From Gammaproteobacteria bacterium (GTDB lineage: Bacteria > Pseudomonadota > Gammaproteobacteria > Pseudomonadales > Pseudohongiellaceae), in assembly GCA_018661465.1 (NCBI GenBank), contig JABJIC010000006.1:84054-148053 (forward strand): 64,000 nucleotides of DNA, written 5' to 3'. Under the pieces are notes generated by a model. That model was not told where the DNA came from and searched no databases. It saw nothing but the letters and a program-made list of their open reading frames with translations. The translations under genes and the position numbers were made by a program. Positions 48,479 to 60,030 of this stretch are shown one piece after another; the stretch's first letter is position 1; every line of letters begins with the position of its first letter.

Positions 48479-51172
48479 ATGACACAGCGAAACGATGGAA
48501 ACCCGGAAGAAACTAGAGAGTGGCTGGACGCATTAAATTCAGTCATTGAAGTAGAGGGCATCGAACGCGCGCACTACATCCTCGGTCGTCTATCCGAAAA
48601 AGCGACCAGAAGCGGTGGCTACACACCGAGTTCAACAGTAAACACTTCCTATAGAAACACCATTTCTCCATTGAACGAAGAACGTATGCCCGGCGATATG
48701 TTCATGGAGAGACAGATCCGCGGGATCATTCGGTGGAATGCTTTGGCGATGGTGATGCGTGCCAATAAACACAACCCCGATCTCGGTGGACATATATCAA
48801 CATTTTCTTCAGCCGCAACTCTTTATGATGTTGGCTTCAATTATTTTTTTCGTGGTCCCAATGATCAAGATGAAGGCGACTTAGTTTATTTCCAGGGGCA
48901 TTCGTCACCAGGCATCTATGCTCGCTCCTATCTTGAAGGGAGAATAAGCGAAGAACAATTAGACAATTTTAGGCAAGAAGTTGATGGCAATGGCCTCTCT
49001 TCTTACCCTCACCCCTGGCTTATGCCCGATTACTGGCAATTCCCAACTGTGTCCATGGGCCTAGGTCCGATCACAGCTATTTATCAAGCTCATGTAATGA
49101 AGTATCAAACCAGTCGAGGATTATTAGATAACTCGAACAGGAAAATCTGGGCATTTCTGGGAGATGGCGAAACTGATGAGCCGGAATCGCTCGGCGCTAT
49201 TAGCAAGGCCGGAAGGGAGAAGCTCGACAACCTTATTTTTGTTGTTAATTGTAATTTGCAGAGACTCGACGGACCCGTTCGCGGCAACGGCAAGATAATC
49301 CAGGAGCTGGAAGGCGTATTCAGAGGCGCAGGCTGGAATGTAATTAAAGTGGTCTGGGGAAGACATTGGGATGATCTTCTTCAAGCCGACAAGGAAGGCA
49401 TACTTCAAGCGCGAATGGATGAAGTGGTAGATGGTGAGTACCAAAATTATGTGAGTCGCGGCGGCGCCTATACCCGAGAAAATTTCTTTGGCAAGAGTCC
49501 AGAACTCTTGAAGATGGTAGAACATCTATCTGATGATGACATCATGGCGTTGAATCGAGGTGGTCACGATCCTTATAAGGTATACGCAGCCTATGCACAG
49601 GCAACTAAAGCTAATGGCAAGCCTACGGTTATTCTTGCCAAGACTGTAAAAGGTTATGCATTTGGAGATACAGCTGAAGGGCAGAATGCTACTCACTCGG
49701 TTAAGAAGCTAGATATAGAAGCGTTAAAGAAATTTCGCGACCGTTTCGGTATACCTATTAAAGACGATAAGCTGAAAGACGTGCCTTATTACCGTCCTCC
49801 CGAGAAGAGTCTCGAGTTAAAGTATATGCGCAAGATCAGAGAGCCACTGGGTAAGCCAGTTCCTCAGCGCAGATCAGCTACTACAGCTCTGTCAGTTCCA
49901 GACCTATCTGCATTTGAGACCCAGACGAAGTCCAGTGGCACTAGAGAAATATCTACTACCATGGCTTTTGTCAGGTTGTTGAGTACTCTTTGCAAGGATA
50001 AGGAACTGGGCCAAAGAGTAGTTCCAATTGTTCCAGATGAGGCTCGCACTTTCGGTATGGAGGGCATGTTTCGCCAAATGGGAATCTATTCTTCGGTCGG
50101 TCAATTGTATGATCCAGCAGATTCCAATCAGGTCATGTTCTATCGAGAAGATAAAGAAGGCCAAATGCTGGAAGAAGGTATCAGCGAGGCTGGAGCCTTC
50201 TCAGCGTGGCTCGCAGCAGCGACATCTTACAGTGTCAGCAATTACCCTCTTATCCCTTTTTATATTTACTACTCTATGTTCGGTTTTCAGCGCGTAGGAG
50301 ATCTGTGTTGGGCAGCTGGTGATTGTCAGGCCCGAGGGTTTTTAATTGGTGCTACAGCGGGTAGGACGACTCTTAATGGGGAAGGATTGCAACATCAGGA
50401 TGGTCATAGCCATATCCTTTCATCAACTGTGCCAAATTGTGTAAGTTATGATCCTACTTACGCTTATGAGCTTGCTGTAATCGTTCAAGATGGCTTAAGA
50501 AGAATGTACAAGGAGATGGAGTCGGTCTTTTTCTACATCACTACCATGAATGAAAATTACACTCAGCCTGAGATGCCAAAAGGTAGTGAAGCCGGCATTA
50601 TCAAAGGCATGTATTTGCTGGAAGATGGTGAAAGCAAAGAGAATAAAGTGGCAAAACCCAGAAAAGGGACAAGTGGCCAACGTTTGAGGCTTCTTGGTAG
50701 TGGCACTATATTACGCGAAGTTAGAAAAGCTGCTGAAACCTTAAGGAAAGATTTTGGAGTTGTCACGGATGTCTGGAGTGTAACCAGTTTCAATGAGTTG
50801 CGAAAAGATGCACTCGCTGTAGATCGAGAAAATATGTTACACCCAGAAAAGAAACCAACTGCTTCGTTTGTAACCGAGCAGCTTGGAAAGCAGAAAGGTC
50901 CAGTGATCGCTACAACAGACTACATGAAGTCTTATGCAGATCAGATAAGAGAGTTCGTTCCAGATACATATCGAGTATTGGGAACCGATGGATTTGGCCG
51001 CAGTGATAGTCGAGAAAAATTACGACATTTCTTTGAGGTTGATGCCAAGTTTGTTGTGCTGGCAGCCTTGACTGAGCTAAAAGAACAGGGTGCTATAACA
51101 GCAAAAGAAATCACTGATTTCATGAAGAAAAGCGGAATTAGCAAAAACAAAGCTAATCCTGTTTCTCAATAA
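48479..51172 (+). CDS. aceE: Pyruvate dehydrogenase E1 component (homodimeric type)
   Basis: 897-aa thiamine-diphosphate enzyme decarboxylating pyruvate and acetylating the lipoyl groups of E2. ThDP/Mg motif: GDGETDEPESLGAI through NCNLQRLDGPVRGNG. The N-terminal DALNSVIEVEGIERAHYIL binds E2. Later blocks GRTTLNGEGLQHQDGHSH and PFYIYYSMFGFQR are typical. It is followed 19-28 bases on by aceF. Confidence 0.98.
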   Translation: MTQRNDGNPEETREWLDALNSVIEVEGIERAHYILGRLSEKATRSGGYTPSSTVNTSYRNTISPLNEERMPGDMFMERQIRGIIRWNALAMVMRANKHNPDLGGHISTFSSAATLYDVGFNYFFRGPNDQDEGDLVYFQGHSSPGIYARSYLEGRISEEQLDNFRQEVDGNGLSSYPHPWLMPDYWQFPTVSMGLGPITAIYQAHVMKYQTSRGLLDNSNRKIWAFLGDGETDEPESLGAISKAGREKLDNLIFVVNCNLQRLDGPVRGNGKIIQELEGVFRGAGWNVIKVVWGRHWDDLLQADKEGILQARMDEVVDGEYQNYVSRGGAYTRENFFGKSPELLKMVEHLSDDDIMALNRGGHDPYKVYAAYAQATKANGKPTVILAKTVKGYAFGDTAEGQNATHSVKKLDIEALKKFRDRFGIPIKDDKLKDVPYYRPPEKSLELKYMRKIREPLGKPVPQRRSATTALSVPDLSAFETQTKSSGTREISTTMAFVRLLSTLCKDKELGQRVVPIVPDEARTFGMEGMFRQMGIYSSVGQLYDPADSNQVMFYREDKEGQMLEEGISEAGAFSAWLAAATSYSVSNYPLIPFYIYYSMFGFQRVGDLCWAAGDCQARGFLIGATAGRTTLNGEGLQHQDGHSHILSSTVPNCVSYDPTYAYELAVIVQDGLRRMYKEMESVFFYITTMNENYTQPEMPKGSEAGIIKGMYLLEDGESKENKVAKPRKGTSGQRLRLLGSGTILREVRKAAETLRKDFGVVTDVWSVTSFNELRKDALAVDRENMLHPEKKPTASFVTEQLGKQKGPVIATTDYMKSYADQIREFVPDTYRVLGTDGFGRSDSREKLRHFFEVDAKFVVLAALTELKEQGAITAKEITDFMKKSGISKNKANPVSQ

Positions 51173-51200
51173 GAATTAATTAGCTCGGGAGTTGGCAACA

Positions 51201-52847
51201 TTGTCAATTGAAAACATACAAGTTCCAGATCTCGGCGATGCCGGAGAAGTGGAAGTAATTGAATTGCTGGTATCGGTTGGTCAAAGCGTGGAAGAGAACG
51301 ACTCTTTGTTAGTTCTCGAAAGCGACAAAGCAGCCATGGAAATTCCTGCCCCGGTTGCGGGGATTGTAAAAAGCATATCAGTTAATCTAGGGGATCAAGT
51401 TACTTCCGGCAGTGAAATTCTCAGCCTGGAAGTCGAAGCCAGCGAGAATTCCGAAAAGGCTCCTGTTGTTGATAAAGCCGAAGTTGATAAAGCCGAAGTT
51501 GCAAAAACAGAAGCAGAAAAACCAGTTGCTGAAAAGCAGGAAGTCGAACAACAAGCAACGGAATCCGTTTCTGCTGAGACAGAAAGTAAAAGCAACTTGA
51601 TTGAAGTTCCAGATTTGGGAACAGATGACGAAGTTGAAGTAATCGAAATTCATGTAAAGGCAGGCGATAGTGTCGCAGCAGACGACTCCTTGATAACCCT
51701 TGAGTCGGATAAGGCCGCAATGGATGTTCCTTCACCAATAGCTGGTGTGATCGAATCCGTGTCGATTGCAATTGGTGATAAGGTTAAGACCGGAACGCCT
51801 TTCGCGCAGATCTTGGGACAAGTAGCGGCATCACCGGTGGCACTAAGCCCCGCACCAGAAACCAAAGCTGCACCAACTAAAGAGCCGGTTACTGCCCCTG
51901 CACAGCAAGCCGCGAGCCAACCCCAGGCAGCAGCTGCGCCTACTACTAATAGTGGCAAAGTCTATGCTGGCCCGGCTGTCAGAAAACTGGCGAGAGAGTT
52001 GGGCGTAGACTTGTCTCTGGTTCCAAGCAGCGGTGCTAAGTCTAGAATCTTAAAAGAAGACATTCATGCATTTGTAAAGAGTCGAATCAATGGCGGCGCT
52101 GTTTCTGGATCCGCTGTTTCTGCAATCCCGGATATTGACTTCAGTCAGTTTGGTGAGATAGAGGAAGTTCCAAGAACCAAGTTGCACAAATTGACTGCGG
52201 TCAATATGCACCGGAATTGGTCATCGGTTCCCCATGTCGCTCAGTTCAATGAGGCGGATGTTACAGACCTGGAAGAATTCAGAGCTGAGTTGAAGCCGGC
52301 AGCAGAGCGCAAAGGAACCAAGTTAACTTTCATGCCTTTCTTGCTTAAGGCCTGTGCAAAAGTTCTTGCGGAGCTTCCTCAGTTTAATGTCTCGCTTCAT
52401 TCGTCAGACGAACACCTTATTCAGAAAAAATACATCCATATCGGTATAGCTGTTGCTACAGAAGCGGGACTGGTAGTTCCGGTGATTAGAGATGTGGATC
52501 AAAAAACTATCTGGCAATTGGCGGCGGAAGTTATAGAGCTGTCGAATAAAGCCAAGAATCGTAAGCTAAAACCACAAGATATGCAGGGAGCCTGTTTCTC
52601 CATATCCAGCCTTGGCGCTATAGGCGGTACGGGGTTTATTCCTATTATCAATGCGCCGGAAGTGGCTATTCTTGGAGTGGGAAAGACTGAAATTAAACCT
52701 GTCTATTCAGATGGCGCCTTCGTTCCCAGGAAGATGCTTCCGTATACGCTTTCATATGACCACCGAGCTGTGAATGGTGTTGATGGCGGACAGTTTGTGA
52801 CGCTTCTTTCCAAGTTATTAGCTGATGTTCGCCATTTAGCTCTGTAG
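51201..52847 (+). CDS. aceF: Pyruvate dehydrogenase E2 (dihydrolipoyl acetyltransferase), two lipoyl domains
   Basis: About 548 aa. Two lipoyl domains with lipoylated lysines in ESDKAAMEIPAP and ESDKAAMDVPSP, joined by Ala/Pro/Glu/Lys-rich linkers; a peripheral-subunit-binding domain (AGPAVRKLARELGVDLSLVP); and a catalytic domain with HxxxDG in SYDHRAVNGVDGG. TTG 51201 is favoured because GGGAG lies 9 bases upstream; an in-frame TTG at 51192 touches that site. No lpd gene follows, so E3 is encoded elsewhere. Confidence 0.95.
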   Translation: MSIENIQVPDLGDAGEVEVIELLVSVGQSVEENDSLLVLESDKAAMEIPAPVAGIVKSISVNLGDQVTSGSEILSLEVEASENSEKAPVVDKAEVDKAEVAKTEAEKPVAEKQEVEQQATESVSAETESKSNLIEVPDLGTDDEVEVIEIHVKAGDSVAADDSLITLESDKAAMDVPSPIAGVIESVSIAIGDKVKTGTPFAQILGQVAASPVALSPAPETKAAPTKEPVTAPAQQAASQPQAAAAPTTNSGKVYAGPAVRKLARELGVDLSLVPSSGAKSRILKEDIHAFVKSRINGGAVSGSAVSAIPDIDFSQFGEIEEVPRTKLHKLTAVNMHRNWSSVPHVAQFNEADVTDLEEFRAELKPAAERKGTKLTFMPFLLKACAKVLAELPQFNVSLHSSDEHLIQKKYIHIGIAVATEAGLVVPVIRDVDQKTIWQLAAEVIELSNKAKNRKLKPQDMQGACFSISSLGAIGGTGFIPIINAPEVAILGVGKTEIKPVYSDGAFVPRKMLPYTLSYDHRAVNGVDGGQFVTLLSKLLADVRHLAL

Positions 52848-52873
52848 TAGTTGTCAGTAGTCGAATGACTATT

Positions 52874-53641
52874 CTATTGCGGGTAAAAGAGTTGTATTCC
52901 ATCTTGGCTAATTGATTTGATAGGGCAGTCATATGCCCTACTTAAGTTTTCCTCATTCAGTATCTCTTCGCTGTCGCCTGCTAAATAATTATTGCCATCA
53001 ATCAGTAGCAAAATCTTGTCGCAGAATCGTGCCGTGAGATTGATGTCATGACTGGCCATTAGAAAGCTTGCTGATGCGCTACTGATTTTATCGGTCAATA
53101 TCTTGAGCAGTTTGATCTGGAAAGCCACGTCGAGATGATTGCTTGGCTCATCCAGCAGGAATAGATCCGGAGCCTGAGTAAGAAGCGTTGCGAGAGCTAA
53201 TCGCTGCCTTTCACCGCCGGATAGTGTAGTGATTTCTCGGTTACTCAGCGCCCCTAACTCAAAAGCATCTAGAGCTTCTTCTGCGATTTCCCTATCGGCT
53301 GGGTTATCCCGTATTAGAGTTTGCAGATGGGGGTATCGACCGAGCATGACGGTCTCCATAACTGTTGCCGGTAATTCATCTATCCCTTGCTGAAACAGGA
53401 TTCCCATTGTTCTCGCTAGTTCTTGTCGATTCAGCAAGGAAGTATTCTGGCCATCTATAAGAATCTCTCCCTCTTGCGCAGGCTGAAGCCCAAGAATGGT
53501 ATGGAGAAGAGTGGTTTTACCAACACCATTCTTCCCCAACAGTCCCCAGCATTCATTTCTTTCTATGCTTAGGTCGAGTCTATTGCATAGTTGCTTGCCG
53601 GCAATTTGCAGACTCAAAGATTTCAATTCAAGAAGCGCCAT
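52874..53641 (-). CDS. ABC transporter ATP-binding protein, BtuD/FecE/HmuV type
   Basis: 255-aa ATPase for cobalamin, haem or ferric-siderophore uptake. Walker A GLLGKNGVGKTTLLHTILG, signature LSGGERQRLALA, Walker B LFLLDEPSNHLD, switch His in MASHDINL. It starts 1 base after the permease stop. No binding protein or TonB receptor is nearby, so the substrate cannot be fixed. Confidence 0.93.
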   Translation of the reverse strand: MALLELKSLSLQIAGKQLCNRLDLSIERNECWGLLGKNGVGKTTLLHTILGLQPAQEGEILIDGQNTSLLNRQELARTMGILFQQGIDELPATVMETVMLGRYPHLQTLIRDNPADREIAEEALDAFELGALSNREITTLSGGERQRLALATLLTQAPDLFLLDEPSNHLDVAFQIKLLKILTDKISSASASFLMASHDINLTARFCDKILLLIDGNNYLAGDSEEILNEENLSRAYDCPIKSISQDGIQLFYPQ

Positions 53642-53642
53642 G

Positions 53643-54623
53643 TCAATCCTTCATCGACCTCCGCAGTATAAGTATGAAAGCGGGAACTCCTATAACGGCA
53701 GTAACAACTCCTACTGGTAGTTGTTGAGGAGCAATAACAGTTCTAGCGATAGTGTCGGCTAGCAATAGAAAGCTGCCACCCAGCAGAAGTGAACCAGGAA
53801 TTAACAATCGATGATCTCGCGCTCCCAGTAGTCGCAGAGCGTGTGGAATTACCAATCCAACAAATCCCACGGATCCCGCAACAGTAACGGCTGTTGCTGT
53901 GAGTATGGACGCTGAAAAATAAAGTAGCAGACGAAGAGAAGGCACATTGATACCTAGCGCGGAGGCAACAAGCTCGCCACGAACAAGAACATTTAGAGAT
54001 CGGCTCACAAATAGGCCGCCAAGCAGGGCGGCAGTTAATAACAGGAAATGAGCATTTCCAACCTGACTCTGTGAGAGATCGCCCATTAACCAAAAAAGCA
54101 TGCTTTGCACATTGTTAGTGGAAGTAGTGGTTAGCAGTATATTGATAACTGCTCCCCAGCCAGCAGAAACTACAACTCCGGTAAGAAGTAAACGAGTTAC
54201 TGACCACTTGCCAAATTTATTTGCGATACCAAAGACAAGAAGTATGGAAAAGAGCGCACCTGCAAATGCGGCATTGGTGAGCCATAGTCCACCAAGACCC
54301 AGCAGGATTGCAGATAAGGCGCCTACGGCAGCTCCGCCTGATATTCCCAATATATAAGGGTCAGCTAAGGGATTTCTCAGTAGTACCTGCATTATTACTC
54401 CCGACATGGCGAGGAGTGCCCCTGTGATAAAAGCGGATGCAGAACGAGGAATTCGTATATCCCACAGAATCTGGTTCGATAGACTCTCGTTAGCTGTAAA
54501 TAACTCGCCGATCATTTGCATGGCAGATATATCGACACTACCGCTAGTCAGAGAAATTAACAGGCTCGCCAAACTGAATAGCAATAACGAAGGGATGAGC
54601 AAAATTTGATGTTTGTTTATCAA
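53643..54623 (-). CDS. ABC transporter permease, FecCD/BtuC family
   Basis: 326-aa inner-membrane permease with about ten helices. Family motifs RIPRSASAFITGALLAMSGVIMQ, RNPLADPYILGISGGAAVGA and GFVGLVIPHALRLLGARDHR (ATPase-coupling helix). Forms an operon with the ATPase. The 135-bp leader shows no recognisable cobalamin riboswitch. Confidence 0.94.
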   Translation of the reverse strand: MINKHQILLIPSLLLFSLASLLISLTSGSVDISAMQMIGELFTANESLSNQILWDIRIPRSASAFITGALLAMSGVIMQVLLRNPLADPYILGISGGAAVGALSAILLGLGGLWLTNAAFAGALFSILLVFGIANKFGKWSVTRLLLTGVVVSAGWGAVINILLTTTSTNNVQSMLFWLMGDLSQSQVGNAHFLLLTAALLGGLFVSRSLNVLVRGELVASALGINVPSLRLLLYFSASILTATAVTVAGSVGFVGLVIPHALRLLGARDHRLLIPGSLLLGGSFLLLADTIARTVIAPQQLPVGVVTAVIGVPAFILILRRSMKD

Positions 54624-54782
54624 GCTGTATCTCTGGTCTCAAATCTCAGCAATAGTAGCCGCAAGAGAGGAGGCCTCGGCAAGTCTGTGAAAAGGAATCT
54701 TAACATTGATGGCTTCAATTTCACTATTGCAGAGTGATAGACTGGCGAAAAGTATGCAATGGATTCATGGGAGAAAATAACA

Positions 54783-55268
54783 ATGCCATCGTTTGATATC
54801 GTATCTGAAGTGGATATGCATGAGATTAATAATGCTCTAGATCAAGCTAATCGAGAAGTGGGCACTCGTTTTGATTTTAAAGGCATCGATGCCAAGTTTG
54901 AGCTGTCTGAAGATACTGTGATAGTTGTCAGTGCTGAAGTTGATTTTCAGATAAGGCAGATGATGGAAATTCTTCGTGCAAAATTAGTAAAGCGTGGTGT
55001 GGATATAAAAAGCCTTGAGGAAGGCGATGTGGAAATGACCGGACAAAAAGCCCATATGGATGTAAAGGTCCAACAGGGAATTGAGTCAGAAATTGCCCGA
55101 AAAATCGTTAAGATGATTAAAGAATCAAAGATAAAGGTTCAAACGGCGATACAAGGAGAGAAGCTTCGGGTTAATGGAAAGAAGCGGGATGATCTACAGC
55201 AAGTTATCGCTCTGCTAAAAGACTCGAAGCTGGATATCCCGCTTCAATATGAAAATTTTAGGGACTGA
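54783..55268 (+). CDS. yajQ: YajQ family nucleotide-binding protein (UPF0234)
   Basis: 161-aa protein of two ferredoxin-like domains: MPSFDIVSEVDMHEINNALD, GTRFDFKGIDAKFEL and RVNGKKRDDLQQVIALLK. Members bind cyclic di-GMP (Xanthomonas, Pseudomonas) or other nucleotides. The ATG at 54783 has GGGAG 10 bases upstream; the frame is open 24 bases further. Adjacent to ampG. Confidence 0.95.
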   Translation: MPSFDIVSEVDMHEINNALDQANREVGTRFDFKGIDAKFELSEDTVIVVSAEVDFQIRQMMEILRAKLVKRGVDIKSLEEGDVEMTGQKAHMDVKVQQGIESEIARKIVKMIKESKIKVQTAIQGEKLRVNGKKRDDLQQVIALLKDSKLDIPLQYENFRD

Positions 55269-55297
55269 TTGCCAGCAGTTTCCACGAGACCTTATCC

Positions 55298-56602
55298 ATG
55301 CAGGAACCCAAAGGTGATGAGCCTAGCCTGATTCAAAGCATCTTCAGTCCGAAGATGCTCACCTGTATATTTACCGGATTATCATCCGGCTTTCCTCTTT
55401 ACGTTCTCTTTCAGTTGGTGCCCGCGTGGTTGAGAACTGAAGGAGTGGATTTGGCTACCATTGGTTTGTTCTCGCTTATTCTTCTTCCGTATAACTGGAA
55501 GTTTGCCTGGGCTCCCTTTATGGATCGATACATGCCGCCATTGCTCGGCCGGCGAACTGGGTGGATGCTGGTTACCCAAATATTTCTGCTTTTCACTATC
55601 GCCTTTATGGGATTCCTTAACCCAGAAACTTCCATCGGACTAATTGCTTCCGTCTGTGTTGTCGTTGCCTTCTTTAGCGCAAGCCAGGATATAGTTCTTG
55701 ATGCTTATCGTAGAGAATTGCTTAAAGAGAACGAATTGGGTTTGGGAAATACTATCCACGTGCAGGCCTACCGCATCTCAGGTTTGATACCAGGAGCTCT
55801 AGGACTGATTCTGGCGGACAGTCTGGATTGGAATATTGTGTTCATGATCATCGGTGCCTTCATGATTATTGGAATCGTGGCCACATTTAATTTCGTAGAA
55901 AACAATCTGGTTTCAGCACCAAAGACTTTACGGGAGGCGGTGATTCAGCCCTTTTCGGAATTCATAAGCCGCAATAATTGGAGCGGGGCGGCTCTCATTT
56001 TGGCGTTTATGTTTTTCTATAAGTTGGGTGACAATATGGCAGTCGCTCTGCAGACTCCTTTCCTCATCGATCTTGGTTTCAGTTTAACTACCATAGGTTT
56101 GGTGGCAAAAAACGCAGGTCTTTGGGGGGCAGTTTTTGGAGGAATTCTCGGCGGAATCTGGATGATAAAACTGGGAATCAACAAAGCGCTATGGATTTTT
56201 GGACTGGTTCAGATTTCGACTATATTTGGATTCTCTGTGTTGTCGGAGGCAGGAAACAATACCCTTGTCTTGGCCATTGTATTGTCGATGGAATATGTAG
56301 GAGTTGGTTTGGGAACAGCGGCATTCGTAGCGTTTATTGCCCGCTCAACTACTCCGGTATATGCGGCGACTCAATTGTCTTTGCTTACTGCCATCAGCGT
56401 ATTGCCTCGTACCTTTGCCAGTGCCAGTTCGGGGTTCATCGTCGAAGAAATCGGCTATACCAGTTTTTTCTATCTCTGTATGGCGCTCGCTATTCCTGGC
56501 ATGCTACTTCTCTTTAAAGTAGCTCCGTGGAATGGGGATCAACAGTTGTTTGAAGAGGAAGCTGCTGGAAATGAGGAGAATCTGGAAAGTTCTGGCAAAT
56601 AA
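55298..56602 (+). CDS. ampG: Muropeptide MFS permease AmpG
   Basis: 434-aa major-facilitator membrane protein with about 12 helices that imports GlcNAc-anhydroMurNAc peptides for recycling; with AmpD it completes the pathway. AmpG marks: FTGLSSGFPLYVLFQLVPAWL, DLATIGLFSL, PYNWKFAWAPFMDRY and ASQDIVLDAYRRELL. yajQ-ampG adjacency occurs in Pseudomonas. Confidence 0.92.
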   Translation: MQEPKGDEPSLIQSIFSPKMLTCIFTGLSSGFPLYVLFQLVPAWLRTEGVDLATIGLFSLILLPYNWKFAWAPFMDRYMPPLLGRRTGWMLVTQIFLLFTIAFMGFLNPETSIGLIASVCVVVAFFSASQDIVLDAYRRELLKENELGLGNTIHVQAYRISGLIPGALGLILADSLDWNIVFMIIGAFMIIGIVATFNFVENNLVSAPKTLREAVIQPFSEFISRNNWSGAALILAFMFFYKLGDNMAVALQTPFLIDLGFSLTTIGLVAKNAGLWGAVFGGILGGIWMIKLGINKALWIFGLVQISTIFGFSVLSEAGNNTLVLAIVLSMEYVGVGLGTAAFVAFIARSTTPVYAATQLSLLTAISVLPRTFASASSGFIVEEIGYTSFFYLCMALAIPGMLLLFKVAPWNGDQQLFEEEAAGNEENLESSGK

Positions 56603-56648
56603 TTTCCTGCACTTTCCCCCTATACTTACTTCTGCACTTATCCTTGAA

Positions 56649-56945
56649 CTACCACTGATACATCTTCATTGAGAATTTACCACTTACGAAAACGATTCCT
56701 TCTTCTTCGAGGCGAGATTTTTGTGCTAGATGTTGTCGCGTTCCAATAGGAAAAGATATTTTTCCCTGAGAATTGACCACCCTGAACCACGGCAACTTGC
56801 TGTCCTCGGGGAGGTTCTTTAATACATAACCTACATATCGAGCATATCCTGGCAGATCAGCCATCTTTGCCACTTGACCATAGCTGGCCACCTTACCCTT
56901 CGGTATCTGATGCACGACTTGCCAGATTTTCTCTTTGTTGTTCAC
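56649..56945 (-). CDS. Alkyltransferase-like (ATL) DNA-binding protein, MGMT family without the acceptor Cys
   Basis: About 98 aa. WQVVHQIPKGKVASYGQVA and YVGYVLKNLP are MGMT-fold, and the active-site PCHR is replaced by PWFRVV, so it cannot accept an alkyl group. ATL proteins instead flag O6-alkylguanine for nucleotide-excision repair. The frame is open to an ATG at 57011, but that ATG lacks a ribosome site and extends beyond family length; GTG 56945 has AGGGA about 6 bases upstream. Confidence 0.88.
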   Translation of the reverse strand: MNNKEKIWQVVHQIPKGKVASYGQVAKMADLPGYARYVGYVLKNLPEDSKLPWFRVVNSQGKISFPIGTRQHLAQKSRLEEEGIVFVSGKFSMKMYQW

Positions 56946-57049
56946 TTTCAATCCCTGTAAATTCTTGTTCTGAAAACGATCAAGCCTGATCGAACAATCC
57001 AGTTCGAACATGATACAGTTCGATTATAAAGCGATATCGGGAGAGAGAT

Positions 57050-57613
57050 GTGCGTTTCCTAATGATTTTCTTCATCATCATTCCCTTAACGGAGATGTTG
57101 ATACTTTTTGAAGTAGCCGATCGAATCGGGGGCTTGGTCACATTGAGCCTGGTGGTTGCTACTGCAGTAATTGGTGTACAGATACTAAAGAGTCAGGGCC
57201 TGGCAACTCTCACCCGCGCAAATCAGCGCCTGCAGTCGGGAGAGCTGCCGGCACAGGAAATCGTAGAGGGCATGATGCTGGCCGGAGCGGGAGCGCTGTT
57301 ACTTACCCCTGGATTTATTACCGATACCATAGGCTTCGTATTTCTAACCGGTCCTCTCCGGCGGCCCCTAGCTCGCAAGATCATCAAGTCGGGCGTTGTG
57401 AAATCTATGGGTGCAGGCATGGGATCTGGCGCGGGGAGAGGAGGAGGGAGCTCTTTTAGCTTCTACTCCAGTACACAGCGTTATGGAAATGAAAGCCCAG
57501 GCAATGGCTCAGATGACTCTGCCAATGTCTTCGAGGGTGATTATTCCGAAGAATCTGGAGCTCTGGAGCAAAATCTTCAAGAAAATGATGATGATTCTCA
57601 TAATTCACGATAA
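57050..57613 (+). CDS. fxsA: FxsA family membrane protein
   Basis: 187 aa with hydrophobic segments (FLMIFFIIIPLTEMLILFEV, LVTLSLVVATAVIGVQIL, GMMLAGAGALLLTPGFITD) and a Gly/Ser-rich cytoplasmic tail. E. coli FxsA affects phage T7 exclusion by the F plasmid. fxsA next to groESL is conserved. Start is GTG. Confidence 0.92.
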   Translation: MRFLMIFFIIIPLTEMLILFEVADRIGGLVTLSLVVATAVIGVQILKSQGLATLTRANQRLQSGELPAQEIVEGMMLAGAGALLLTPGFITDTIGFVFLTGPLRRPLARKIIKSGVVKSMGAGMGSGAGRGGGSSFSFYSSTQRYGNESPGNGSDDSANVFEGDYSEESGALEQNLQENDDDSHNSR

Positions 57614-57684
57614 AAAATAATACTTTAATATCAATAAGATAGAGACATTCTGCAATTTTTCTTTGTGGAATTACTTTCCAAGCA

Positions 57685-57711
57685 TTGAAATTCCCCGCTC
57701 TAACCCCATTT
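57685..57711 (+). promoter_or_regulatory. Sigma-32-type heat-shock promoter of groESL
   Basis: TTGAAA at 57685-57690, a 13-bp spacer, then CCCCATTT at 57704-57711, very close to the sigma-32 (RpoH) consensus. It is about 150 bases ahead of groES. Confidence 0.82.
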
Positions 57712-57861
57712 AGGAGTCATCCGCGTGTTGCTTGAGGACTCCGTGTTTCGGGGCCTTAGCCACAGATTGGTATAAGAGGACAAGCTCAATGCTGTGATCA
57801 GCAATGCGATTGTTTTGTTTTAAGTTCTGTTAATAGAAATGTGTTTTTAGGAGTGATGTTA

Positions 57862-58152
57862 ATGAATATCCGGCCTTTACAAGATCGTGTCGTGGTACGA
57901 CGCATGGAAGAAGAAACAACCAGTGCGGGCGGAATCGTTCTGCCAGGTTCGGCCACAGAAAAACCGGCTCAAGGTGAAGTTATAGCTGTAGGTCCAGGCA
58001 AACGTCATGAGAATGGTGAGACTCAGCCTGTAGACGTCAATGTTGGAGATGTTGTTGTATTTGGTAAGTATTCCAGCAATACAGTAAAAATTGGTGACGA
58101 AGAATTGCTGATTTTAAATGAAAGTGAAATATTCGGTGTTATCGAGTCCTAA
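57862..58152 (+). CDS. groES: Co-chaperonin GroES
   Basis: 96-aa heptameric lid for Gro[15 protein letters not shown], mobile loop [16 protein letters not shown], and [17 protein letters not shown] is upstream of ATG 57862; the frame opens 21 bases earlier. Operon with groEL, 63-bp gap. Confidence 0.97.
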   Translation: MNIRPLQDRVVVRRMEEETTSAGGIVLPGSATEKPAQGEVIAVGPGKRHENGETQPVDVNVGDVVVFGKYSSNTVKIGDEELLILNESEIFGVIES

Positions 58153-58194
58153 GATTTTAAAATCGACTCCACACTTTAAAGAAATAACCTTTAG

Positions 58195-59856
<1,662 letters not shown>

Positions 59857-59862
59857 AAATCG

Positions 59863-59895
59863 GTCGCCAGAGAGGTCTTGTTCCTCCCTGGCGGC
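59863..59895 (+). repeat. Hairpin immediately after groEL
   Basis: CGCCAGAGAGG and CCTCCCTGGCG form an 11-bp stem with one mismatch and a 7-nt loop. No T-run follows, so it is more likely a 3'-end stabiliser or a member of the hairpin group described next. Confidence 0.55.
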
Positions 59896-59898
59896 GTT

Positions 59899-59957
59899 AG
59901 CTTGAATCTTCCGATGCTCGAGTATGATCTATACACTGCGCGTCGGGTCTTCAAGCT
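59899..59957. repeat. Conserved-core hairpin element, copy 1
   Basis: A 27-nt core (59915-59941, ending TATACACTGCGC) is flanked by arms that pair as AGCTTGAA/TTCAAGCT and CCGA/TCGG. It is part of a ~100-bp direct repeat (59902-60001) that recurs 249 bases downstream with a handful of substitutions. Confidence 0.85.
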
Positions 59958-60030
59958 GCCTTGCCAGGAAGAACCAATCCTCTCTCTGGCAACCGATTTT
60001 AAAGACTGGTAGAACTCTAAGATCTATCTG

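Noticed and set aside
54624..54782. Possible cobalamin riboswitch before the BtuC-like permease
   Set aside because: The leader is too short and I could not find the B12-box or the conserved core.
59915..59941. Hairpin core as a Xer/dif-type recombination site
   Set aside because: It has similar length and rough dyad symmetry, but the half-sites do not match the gammaproteobacterial dif consensus.
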